Shown here piece by piece: positions 57,515-64,000 of a stretch of 64,000 nucleotides of DNA; position 1 is the first letter of the stretch; every line of letters starts with the position of its first letter. Position numbers and translations under genes: made by a program. The notes under the pieces are model-generated. The model had not been told where the DNA came from. It worked only from the letters and a program-made list of their open reading frames with translations, and ran no database searches. The stretch comes from CAIQQQ01 sp040399685. Lineage in GTDB: Bacteria > Pseudomonadota > Alphaproteobacteria > Acetobacterales > Acetobacteraceae. The stretch is taken from NCBI GenBank assembly GCA_040399685.1, contig JBBART010000015.1, forward strand, positions 1 to 64,000. The letters run 5' to 3'.

Positions 57515-58256
57515 ATTGGCGGGTGCGGTCGCTGAGAGGGTCGGCGAAGATCTGGCGTGGGGGGCCTTCTTCCTCGATGCGGCCCTGGTGCAGGAAGATG
57601 GCGCGTGAGGCCACCTGGGCGGCGAAGCTCATCTCATGCGTCACGATCAGCATGGTGCGGCCTTCTTCGGCGAGGCCCCGGATGACGCGCAGGACTTCGC
57701 CGACCAGTTCCGGGTCCAGCGCTGAGGTGGGTTCGTCGAACAGCAGGGCACGGGGGCGCATGGCCAGAGCGCGGGCGATGGCGGCGCGTTGCTGCTGGCC
57801 GCCGGAGAGGTGCGACGGGTAGGTGTCGCGCTTGTCGATCAGGCCGACCTTGTCGAGCAGGACGAGGGCTTCTTCGACCACCTCGGCGCGGGGGCGCTTT
57901 TGCACGTGAATGGGCGCTTCGATGACGTTTTCCAGGACGGTCATGTGCGCCCAGAGGTTGAAGCTTTGGAACACGAAGCCGAGTTGGGCGCGCAGGCGGT
58001 TGACCTGGGCGGCGTCGGCGGGCTCGCGCCGGTCGCCACGGGTGCGCATCTTCACCGTTTCGGCGCCGATGGTGATGTCGCCTTGTTCCGGGACTTCCAG
58101 CAGGGGAATGCAGCGCAGGAGGGTGCTTTTGCCAGAGCCGCTGGCGCCGATGATGGCGATGGCCTCGCCTTCATGGGCGGTGACGGAGATGTTGTTCAGC
58201 ACCTCCAGCTTGCCGAAGCGCTTGTGCAGGCCTTGCAGCGAGAGAACGGCCGTCAT
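57486..58256 (-). CDS. Polar amino-acid ABC transporter, ATP-binding protein
   Basis: A 256-residue HisP/GlnQ-type ATPase: Walker A GASGSGKSTLLRCI, signature LSGGQQQRAAIARALAM, Walker B LLFDEPTSALDPEL, and switch His in VTHEMSFA. It overlaps the upstream permease by 4 bases. Fourth gene of the import operon. Confidence 0.92.
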   Translation of the reverse strand: MTAVLSLQGLHKRFGKLEVLNNISVTAHEGEAIAIIGASGSGKSTLLRCIPLLEVPEQGDITIGAETVKMRTRGDRREPADAAQVNRLRAQLGFVFQSFNLWAHMTVLENVIEAPIHVQKRPRAEVVEEALVLLDKVGLIDKRDTYPSHLSGGQQQRAAIARALAMRPRALLFDEPTSALDPELVGEVLRVIRGLAEEGRTMLIVTHEMSFAAQVASRAIFLHQGRIEEEGPPRQIFADPLSDRTRQFIRRHLDRS

Positions 58257-58942
58257 GTGTTCGCGCCTCGGAGATGGGGATTGAGCGACCGCTCCAGCAA
58301 GGAGACGGCGCGTGTCAGCAGGAAATTGATGGCGAGGTAGATGAGGCCGGCGCAGAGGAACACCTCCACGGCGCGGAAGCTTTCCGAGACGATCTGGCGC
58401 GCCACGCCCGTCAGTTCCATCAAGGTGATGATGCTGGCGATGGAAGTGGATTTGACCATGATGATGATCTCGCTGCCATAGGCCGGCAGGGCCTGGCGCA
58501 GGGCCAGTGGCAGGATGATGCGCCGATAGAGGGTGAAGCGGGACATGCCGGCGGCGCGGCCGGCTTCGATGCTGCCCAGGGGCACGGAGGTGAGGCCGCC
58601 ACGGATGATTTCAGACCCGTAGGCCGCCGTGTTCAGCGCCAGTGCCAGGACGGCGCACCACCAGGGCTTGCGCAGGAATGGCCAAAGCCAGGAGTCGCGC
58701 ACGGCGGCGAACTGGCCGAGGCCGTAATAGATGAGGAAGATCTGCACCAGCAGCGGCGATCCGCGAAAGACGAACACGTAGAGGCGCACGACGATCGCGG
58801 CGACCCGGGAGCTTAAGCGCAGCAGGGCGAGCAACAGCGCCAGCACCATGCCGATGGCCACCGAGGTTCCGGCAAGGGCGAGGGTTGTGGGGATGGCGGG
58901 GAGCAGGCGGGCGATGGTGTCGCTGAGAAAGGTGAAATCCAT
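58253..58942 (-). CDS. Polar amino-acid ABC transporter permease (HisM/ArtM-like)
   Basis: A 229-residue HisQM-type permease with about five transmembrane helices. The cytoplasmic EAGRAAGMSRFTLYRRIILP loop is the ATPase-coupling EAA motif. It overlaps the next permease by one base and the ATPase by four. Confidence 0.9.
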   Translation of the reverse strand: MDFTFLSDTIARLLPAIPTTLALAGTSVAIGMVLALLLALLRLSSRVAAIVVRLYVFVFRGSPLLVQIFLIYYGLGQFAAVRDSWLWPFLRKPWWCAVLALALNTAAYGSEIIRGGLTSVPLGSIEAGRAAGMSRFTLYRRIILPLALRQALPAYGSEIIIMVKSTSIASIITLMELTGVARQIVSESFRAVEVFLCAGLIYLAINFLLTRAVSLLERSLNPHLRGANT

Positions 58943-59655
58943 CAGCCCTGTCGTTCATGGCGTTGCGTGCGCTGTTCGGCGCCGCGAAATAAAAGCCCGG
59001 TCAGGGTGGTCAGCAGCAGGAAAAGCGCGGCGCCGGTGGCGTAGAAGTCGAACGGCAGCCGGCTGGAGCCTGCGGCCAGATGGATCTGGCGGACCAGTTC
59101 CAGCATGCCCGTCACGGAGATGAGGGCTGATTCCTTCAGCACCTGTTGCCACACATTGCCCAGGCCGGGCAGGGCGAAGCGCAGGGCGCGGGGGGCGATG
59201 ATCCGGCGCAGCATCAGCGCGCGGCCCATGCCGACGGCGCGGGCGGCTTCGATCTCGCCGCGTGGAATGGCGAGGAAGGCCGCCCGCATCACTTCAGTTT
59301 GGTAGGCGCCGGACACCGTGCCGATGGCGAGCATGCCCACCAGGAAGCCGTTCAGGCCCAGAAAGCCCTGGGAGCCCATCATCTTGCCGATGCTGGTCAT
59401 CAGGGCGCTGCCGCCGAAGTAGAACAGGTAAATCACCAACAGATCCGGGATGCCGCGCAGCACCGTGGTGTAGGCATCGGCCGCGCCGCGCACGGCCCGG
59501 CCACCGCTCAGCTTCGCCCATGCGCCCAGCACGCCGAAGACGGCGCCGGTGACGAAGGCCGCAGCCGACACCGCCAGCGTCATCAACGTGGCGGCGACGA
59601 GCTGCCAGCCCCAGCCGGTGGGGCCGAAGCCGATGAGGGTGAAATAGCTGCTCAC
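58942..59655 (-). CDS. Polar amino-acid ABC transporter permease (HisQ-like)
   Basis: A 237-residue second permease with a similar layout and EAARAVGMGRALMLRRIIAP as its EAA loop. The N-terminal FLIVxxG-type RGIPDLLVIYLFYFGG region is typical. It follows the binding protein gene by 13 bp, so the order is binding protein, HisQ, HisM, ATPase. Confidence 0.9.
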   Translation of the reverse strand: MSSYFTLIGFGPTGWGWQLVAATLMTLAVSAAAFVTGAVFGVLGAWAKLSGGRAVRGAADAYTTVLRGIPDLLVIYLFYFGGSALMTSIGKMMGSQGFLGLNGFLVGMLAIGTVSGAYQTEVMRAAFLAIPRGEIEAARAVGMGRALMLRRIIAPRALRFALPGLGNVWQQVLKESALISVTGMLELVRQIHLAAGSSRLPFDFYATGAALFLLLTTLTGLLFRGAEQRTQRHERQG

Positions 59656-59668
59656 GCCGGCAGGTATT

Positions 59669-60505
59669 TTAGTTCTTCACGGCGATGTCGAGCTTGAACC
59701 ATTGCAGCGACAGCTTGCTTATGGTGCCGTCGGCGATGGAGGCCTTGATGGCGGCGTCGAACATGTCCTTCAGCTCGGGGTCTGTCTTGCGCAGGCCGAC
59801 GCCGCTGCCGGCGCCCATGGAGCCGCCGGTGATGAACGGGCCGGACATCTTCACGCGGTCGCCGCCTGGTTTGGCCAGGGTGGAGACAAGGTAGGAAGAC
59901 GAGGCGAACGCCATGTCGATGCGGCCGGCCTGAAGGTCGAGATCCTGTTCCTCGTTGGTGGGGTAGGTGCGGATTTCGGCGAACGGGGACAGATAGGTTT
60001 TGAGGAAGTCGGCCTGGATGGTGGAGACCTGGGCGCCGATGATCTTGCCCTTGAGAGCGGCGCCGAGCTTGGCGATGGCGGCGGCGGCGGCTTCCTTGTC
60101 GCTGAGGTTGATTCGCTCGCCGGTCAATGGCAGGTCAGCCATCGACTTCGGCACTTCGAACGTGGTCGGCGATGCGGTGTAGGGGGTGGAGAAGGAGATG
60201 ACCTCCATGCGCTTCGGCGTGATGCTCATGCCGGCGATGATGGCGTCGAACTTGCCGGCGTTGAGGCCGGGGATGATGCCGTCCCAGTCCTGGGCCACGA
60301 CGGTGCATTCCAGCTTCATGCGCGCGCAGAGGTCTTTGGCCATGTCGATCTCGAAGCCGGCCAGTTTCCCATCGGGCATGGTCATGTTGTAGGGCGGGAA
60401 GGCGCCTTCGGTGGCGATGACGATCTTCTTCCAGTCTTTTGCCTGCGCCGCATGGGACAGACCCAAGGCGAGCACGGCAGCGATGGCGATTCGGGATACG
60501 ATCAT
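59669..60505 (-). CDS. Periplasmic polar amino-acid-binding protein
   Basis: SBP_bac_3-type receptor of 278 residues. Residues 1-22 form a signal peptide (VLALGLSHAAQA). The mature part carries EGAFPPYNM, GFEIDMAKDLC, WDGIIPGLNAGKFDAIIAGM and ISFSTPYTASP, the lysine/arginine/ornithine-histidine binding family pattern. It heads the operon. The divergent response-regulator gene starts 140 bp away. Confidence 0.88.
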   Translation of the reverse strand: MIVSRIAIAAVLALGLSHAAQAKDWKKIVIATEGAFPPYNMTMPDGKLAGFEIDMAKDLCARMKLECTVVAQDWDGIIPGLNAGKFDAIIAGMSITPKRMEVISFSTPYTASPTTFEVPKSMADLPLTGERINLSDKEAAAAAIAKLGAALKGKIIGAQVSTIQADFLKTYLSPFAEIRTYPTNEEQDLDLQAGRIDMAFASSSYLVSTLAKPGGDRVKMSGPFITGGSMGAGSGVGLRKTDPELKDMFDAAIKASIADGTISKLSLQWFKLDIAVKN

Positions 60506-60645
60506 GCGGGGCGTTCCTGCGTTGGTTTCAGCGGTCGACGGTAGCGGGTTTTCCCGGCGCGTCTATCCGTCATCCGGCATTTGGTCATGGGTTGTTTACC
60601 TTGTTGTCCCAAGCTGCCCGCTTATCGCAGGGTATCGGGGATGAC

Positions 60646-61077
60646 ATGCCAGGGACAGGGAAGCGCCTGCTGATCGTGGAAGATCAGGAATTGATGGCGA
60701 TGACGGTCGCATCGGTGGTGCGGCGGCTGAATTACGATCTCGTGGGATCTGCTGCCACAGCGGAGCGTGCGTTGGAGCTGGCGCGGCTGTGCCAGCCGGA
60801 TGTCATCTTGATGGATGTGCATCTTAAAGGCGCGCAGGACGGGATTGATGCCGCCATTGCCATGCGCGCCTGCACGGATGCACGGATTGTGTTCCTCACC
60901 AGCGCCACCGACGCGGAATCAGTCGCACGCATGAAGGCTGCCAGGCCCGCCGGGATTGTCTTCAAGCCGTTTCGCCGCACTGAACTGGCGAGCAAATTGG
61001 CGGCGGCGGCAGCGCAGGCCGGTCCAGATGGGGAGGTCGGCCTGCGTTGCGCTGCGTTGGTGGGGGGAAGTGTGTGA
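60646..61077 (+). CDS. Receiver-only response regulator (CheY-like)
   Basis: A 143-residue protein consisting of a single receiver domain: RLLIVEDQELMAMTVASVV, the phosphorylation Asp in VILMDVHLKG, Thr/Ser in FLTSATD and the Lys in VFKPFRR. No output domain follows, so it may act in a phosphorelay. I chose the ATG at 60646 because CGGGG precedes it. No histidine kinase is nearby. Confidence 0.8.
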   Translation: MPGTGKRLLIVEDQELMAMTVASVVRRLNYDLVGSAATAERALELARLCQPDVILMDVHLKGAQDGIDAAIAMRACTDARIVFLTSATDAESVARMKAARPAGIVFKPFRRTELASKLAAAAAQAGPDGEVGLRCAALVGGSV

Positions 61078-61108
61078 TCGCTTCAGGTTGAAGCATTCGT
61101 CAGAAGAG

Positions 61109-61279
61109 GAAGATCTTCTTTTTTGAAAACGGAACGGTGGTTTCAACCGGTCGCTGCATTGGCTCGAGCCGTTGCAGCAACCGGTTGAAACCGCCACCTA
61201 AACATGTTTCGCCGCATTAGCCGCGAAACATATTTAGGTCATATAAGTCTTTTTGCTTCTTTTTCTTCAGAAAAAGAAG
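61109..61279. repeat. Expanded copy of the double-hairpin repeat (copy 3)
   Basis: A weak hairpin A (about 61111-61134) is followed by two large GC-richer hairpins (about 61136-61198 with the TTTCAACCGGT / ACCGGTTGAAA arms, and about 61199-61237 with TGTTTCGC / GCGAAACA arms), then AGTCTTTTTG and a perfect hairpin B at 61256-61279. It fills the convergent gap between the response regulator and the FadR-type gene. The extra hairpins distinguish it from copy 1. Confidence 0.8.
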
Positions 61280-61287
61280 ACCTTCCT

Positions 61288-62022
61288 TCATAACTTACTT
61301 CCAGAATCCTCCAACACCCGACTACGCGCATTATCAATATGCCGCCGCATTTCATGACGCGCCCTCTCCGCATCCCCGTCGCCGATTGCCCGTGCGATGG
61401 CAAGGTGCTCGTTCTGCACCAGCATCAGCCGATCCGCGCTGTGCCCCAGCGACATGCTGCGCGCCACATGCATGGCGGCGAAAATATGCGTCGACAGCAA
61501 ATCAAGGCTTTGCTCGAACAGATCGTTCTGGCTGGCGCGCGCGATGGCCACATGAAACCGATGATCGGCATTCGCACCAATCTCCCGATCCTCGATCACC
61601 CGGTCCAGTTCAGCCAGCGACGCATCCATCTCCGCCCGCATATCCGGCGTCAACCGCTGCGCCGCCAGAAACGCCGCCTCACCCTCCAGCGCGATCCGAT
61701 ATTCGTAACACCGCATCAGATCCGCCACGCTGCCGATCGGCGCCAATCGCAAAAACTCCGCACGCGGCCGCTTGGTGATGAACGTGCCGGCCCCCTGACG
61801 GGTCACCACCAACCCATCCGCCTGCAGACGAAAAATCGTTTCCCGCACCACCGGGCGAGACACGCCGAACAACGCGCTCAACCGGTTTTCCGCCGGCAGC
61901 CGCTCCCCAATCGCCAACCGGCCGTCCACTATCTGCCCCACGATCTGCTCGTAAAGCTGATCGGCCAGCCGAATTGCCCGCAACGGCGGCGTGAAAGGGG
62001 TCACCAAGTCTGGCTTGCTCAC
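61288..62022 (-). CDS. FadR-subfamily GntR transcriptional regulator
   Basis: A 244-residue repressor-type protein. N-terminal winged helix: LYEQIVGQIVDGRLAIGERL, LPAENRLSALFGVSRPVVRETIFRLQADGLV; then an FCD domain with Asp/His metal or ligand residues (DHRFHVAIA). The start is a GTG at 62022. It is divergent from the DHDPS-like gene, and a palindrome between them (62079-62097) fits its operator, so it probably controls that gene and itself. The effector is likely a sugar acid or 2-keto acid, by neighbourhood. Confidence 0.85.
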   Translation of the reverse strand: MSKPDLVTPFTPPLRAIRLADQLYEQIVGQIVDGRLAIGERLPAENRLSALFGVSRPVVRETIFRLQADGLVVTRQGAGTFITKRPRAEFLRLAPIGSVADLMRCYEYRIALEGEAAFLAAQRLTPDMRAEMDASLAELDRVIEDREIGANADHRFHVAIARASQNDLFEQSLDLLSTHIFAAMHVARSMSLGHSADRLMLVQNEHLAIARAIGDGDAERARHEMRRHIDNARSRVLEDSGSKL

Positions 62023-62078
62023 GAAAAAGGCTCCGGCTGCATCACGGCACAGCGTCTACCACGAACACACCTGCCACC

Positions 62079-62097
62079 AAACTTGTCCGACAAGTTT
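62079..62097 (+). promoter_or_regulatory. Probable FadR/GntR operator
   Basis: The perfect palindrome AAACTTGT-CCG-ACAAGTTT (19 bp) contains TTGT-CCG-ACAA, the TnGTnnnACnA-type core of FadR-subfamily sites. It lies between the divergent regulator gene (starts 62022) and the DHDPS-like gene (starts 62168). Confidence 0.6.
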
Positions 62098-62167
62098 ACA
62101 TATCCCTTGTCGCCCCCACCGCCCGCCGCTAAACGAATCCCCGAACGTCGCATGTGAGGAACAGCCA

Positions 62168-63067
62168 ATGAGCTTTCAAAAATCCCTGACCGGAATCTCC
62201 GGCATTCTCGTCACCCCGTTCGACACCGATGACAAAATCGCCCCCACCCGCCTGACGCCGGTCATCGACCGCGCCATCGGCGCCGGCGTGCACATCCTGG
62301 TCGCCAACGGCAACACCGGCGAATTCTATGGCCTCACCACCGCCGAAGCCGAAGCCATGGTGCATTCCGTGGCCGAACAGGTCGCAGGCCGCGTGCCGGT
62401 CCTCGGCGGCATCGGCCGCAGCCTCCACGATGCCCTCGCCCTCACCCGCGCCTCCCGCGCCGCCGGCGCCACCGCGCTGATGGTCCACCAGCCGCCTGAC
62501 CCATTCGTCTCCCCGCGCGGCGTGGTGGCGTATGTGGAACGCATCGCCGAAGCCGGCCAAGACCTGCCCGTCATCCTCTATCTCCGCAACGACGGCATTG
62601 GCATGGACGCCATCGAAGCCCTCTGCCGCATTCCGCAGGTCGCCGGCGTAAAATGGGCCGCCCCCACCCCGCTGCGCCTGGCCGAAGCCATCCGCCGCGC
62701 CGATCCGCGCATCGTCTGGGTGGGCGGACTGGCCGAAACCTGGGCGCCACCGCTCTGCGCCGTCGGCGCACGCGGCTTCACCTCGGGCCTGATCAACGTC
62801 TGGCCGGAACACTCGGTGGCCATCCACGCCGCCCTCGAACGCAGCGACTACACCACCGCCATGACGCTGATCGCCGCCATGCGCGTGTTCGAGGATCTGC
62901 GGTCCGAGGAAGGCAACGGCACCAACGTGTCCGTCGTCAAATCCGCCCTCGCCTATCTCGGCAACGACTGCGGCCATGTCCGCTCACCCGGCGCCTGGCC
63001 ACTGACCGACCGCCAGTCGACCACGCTGAAAGCGGCCCTGGTCGGATGGGGACTGATTTCAGAGTAA
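62168..63067 (+). CDS. DapA/N-acetylneuraminate lyase-family aldolase or dehydratase
   Basis: A 299-residue class I aldolase of the dihydrodipicolinate-synthase family. LVTPFDTDDKI at the start, the GNTGEFYGLTTAEAE motif (GTTGE-type), VILYLRND with Tyr, and GVKWAAPTP with the Schiff-base Lys are present. The lysine pathway enzyme is unlikely because of the FadR regulator and RraA-type neighbour, so a sugar-acid role such as 5-dehydro-4-deoxyglucarate dehydratase-like is more plausible. GAGGAA precedes the ATG at 62168. Confidence 0.75.
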   Translation: MSFQKSLTGISGILVTPFDTDDKIAPTRLTPVIDRAIGAGVHILVANGNTGEFYGLTTAEAEAMVHSVAEQVAGRVPVLGGIGRSLHDALALTRASRAAGATALMVHQPPDPFVSPRGVVAYVERIAEAGQDLPVILYLRNDGIGMDAIEALCRIPQVAGVKWAAPTPLRLAEAIRRADPRIVWVGGLAETWAPPLCAVGARGFTSGLINVWPEHSVAIHAALERSDYTTAMTLIAAMRVFEDLRSEEGNGTNVSVVKSALAYLGNDCGHVRSPGAWPLTDRQSTTLKAALVGWGLISE

Positions 63068-63080
63068 CGGAAGAAAATAT

Positions 63081-63200
63081 CTTCTTTTTCTGAAGAAAAA
63101 GAAGCAAAAAGACTTTCATTCAATAAGACGCGTGTCACAGCATATCCGCGACACGCGCCTAAACGAATGAAGTTTTTTGCTTCTTTTTTCAAAAAAGAAG
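63081..63200. repeat. Inverted copy of the double-hairpin repeat (copy 4)
   Basis: Hairpin B' 63081-63104, then CAAAAAGACT, a central 7-bp stem (63130-63136 with 63150-63156), AGTTTTTTG and hairpin A' 63180-63200. It is the copy 1 structure in reverse orientation. It fills the gap between the DapA-like gene and the convergent RraA-like gene and gives T runs in both directions. Confidence 0.85.
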
Positions 63201-63227
63201 CCCGACCTATGCTTACACTTCAGGCCT

Positions 63228-63950
63228 TCAGCGGCTGTGCTGCTTACGCCAAACCGCAAATGCATCCAAATTCGTCTCATCGGTCGGCGGATACAGCCCC
63301 GTCGTCTTCTGGCCGTCGCGCACGCGCTCCTGCACAAAATCCTCGAACGCCGTCATCTCCACCGCTTCGTCCGCAATCTCATCGGCGATCTCGGCAGGAA
63401 TAACGATAACGCCATCGGCATCGCCCACAATCACATCCCCCGGAAACACCGGCGCATCACCACACCCGATCGGCACATTGATGTCGATCGCCTGGTGCAG
63501 CGTCAGGTTGGTCGGCGCCGAAGGGCGGTTGTGGTAGGACGGGAAATCGAGCTGCGAAATCTCCGCCGAATCCCGGAACCCACCATCCGTCACCACGCCA
63601 GCCACGCCCCGCATCATGAGCCGTGTGACGAGAATACCGCCGGCCGAAGCCGCCCGCGGGTCCTTGCGGCTATCCATCACCAGCACGCAACCGGCCGGGC
63701 ACTCTTCCACGGCCCGACGCTGCGGATGGCTATGGTCGCGAAACACCGACATCGGGTTAAGATCTTCCCGCGCCGGCATATACCGCAGCGTGTAGGCCTC
63801 CCCCACCATGCTGGTGGCCTTCGGTGCGCTCAACGGGCGCACCTCCTGAATCATCTGGTTGCGCAGGCCGCGCTTGTACAGCGCGCTGGCCAACGTCGCG
63901 GTGCTCACGCCCTTGAGCTTGTCGCGCGTCTCAGAACTCAGCTTGGTCAT
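63228..63950 (-). CDS. RraA-family protein (aldolase or RNase regulator-like)
   Basis: A 240-residue RraA/MenG-type protein: VSTATLASALYKRGLRN, GEAYTLRYMP, the GGILVTRLMMRGVAGVVTDGGFRDS active-site stretch (G-G-x-x-x-x-x-x-x-x-x-V-x-D-G-x-x-R-D, metal-binding Asp), and GDVIVGDADGVIVIP. Members of this family include 4-hydroxy-4-methyl-2-oxoglutarate aldolases. Paired with the DapA-like gene it may process a 2-keto sugar acid. GAGGAG precedes the ATG. It is probably the second gene of a minus-strand operon. Confidence 0.8.
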   Translation of the reverse strand: MTKLSSETRDKLKGVSTATLASALYKRGLRNQMIQEVRPLSAPKATSMVGEAYTLRYMPAREDLNPMSVFRDHSHPQRRAVEECPAGCVLVMDSRKDPRAASAGGILVTRLMMRGVAGVVTDGGFRDSAEISQLDFPSYHNRPSAPTNLTLHQAIDINVPIGCGDAPVFPGDVIVGDADGVIVIPAEIADEIADEAVEMTAFEDFVQERVRDGQKTTGLYPPTDETNLDAFAVWRKQHSR

Positions 63951-63960
63951 GGAAATCTCC

Positions 63961-64000
63961 TCAGTAGATCACGGGTTCGGCAACCGGAGCGCCGAATTCC
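63961..64000 (-). CDS. C-terminal end of a gene cut by the window edge
   Basis: A minus-strand stop TGA (63961-63963) ends a frame reading EFGAPVAEPVIY, open to the window end. It lies 10 bp upstream of the RraA-like start, so it is probably in the same operon. Too short to assign to a family. Confidence 0.5.
   Translation of the reverse strand, partial: EFGAPVAEPVIY

Overview
The window is high-GC DNA with dense, often overlapping genes. The gene orders sdhCDAB, mdh-sucCD-sucAB-lpd and atpHAGDC, together with priA/fsa/DUF484/xerC, point to an alphaproteobacterium, most likely Rhodospirillales/Acetobacteraceae. This assignment comes from gene content and order only. Most of the window is chromosomal core. 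The accessory parts are the left edge (1-2010), a surface-glycan/chemoreceptor stretch (about 39.1-46.5 kb) and an operon of unknown function (21.4-24.5 kb).

Layout. 1-2010: right end of an integrated element, with an IS21-like terminus, a truncated ORF, a tyrosine integrase and a tRNA-Thr 3' fragment that looks like the attachment site. 2.2-3.7 kb: a PEP-CTERM exported protein and an FkbM methyltransferase. 3.9-20.9 kb: a TCA-cycle supercluster (sdhCDAB, then a phosphatase, a 2OG oxygenase and zapE, then mdh, sucC, sucD, sucA, sucB, lpd) running directly into pdxA and pdxJ. 21.4-24.5 kb: a five-gene, translationally coupled minus-strand operon (two nucleotidyltransferase-like proteins, a GDPD-like phosphodiesterase, a HAD phosphatase, a cupin). 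24.6-29.5 kb: the F1 ATP synthase operon atpHAGDC on the minus strand. 29.9-34.4 kb: priA divergent from fsa-DUF484-xerC. 34.5-39.1 kb: an RNA helicase, a decayed secreted-protein gene, ettA and a GNAT acetyltransferase. 39.1-46.4 kb: an unknown gene and its decayed duplicate on either side of a soluble PAS chemoreceptor, then a four-gene glycan cluster (GT2, GT61, SGNH-like, GT11-like). 46.6-53.7 kb: mlaC-mlaA, metF, a BASS-like transporter, pcrA/uvrD and prmA. 53.8-64 kb: zwf, an M20 amidohydrolase, ribokinase, a polar amino-acid ABC transporter, a receiver-only response regulator, and a FadR-regulated sugar-acid-type locus (DHDPS-family and RraA-family proteins).

Two structural features stand out. 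First, a perfect 34-bp inverted repeat containing two smaller hairpins fills the sucB-lpd gap. Second, an AT-rich double-hairpin repeat sits in all four convergent intergenic gaps of roughly 100 bp or more (34.4, 53.8, 61.1-61.3 and 63.1-63.2 kb). The second family looks like a dispersed bidirectional-terminator element.

Functionally, succinate dehydrogenase, malate dehydrogenase, succinyl-CoA synthetase and the 2-oxoglutarate dehydrogenase complex form a near-complete oxidative arm of the TCA cycle beside ATP synthase. Zwf supplies NADPH. The Mla proteins and glycosyltransferases serve the envelope.
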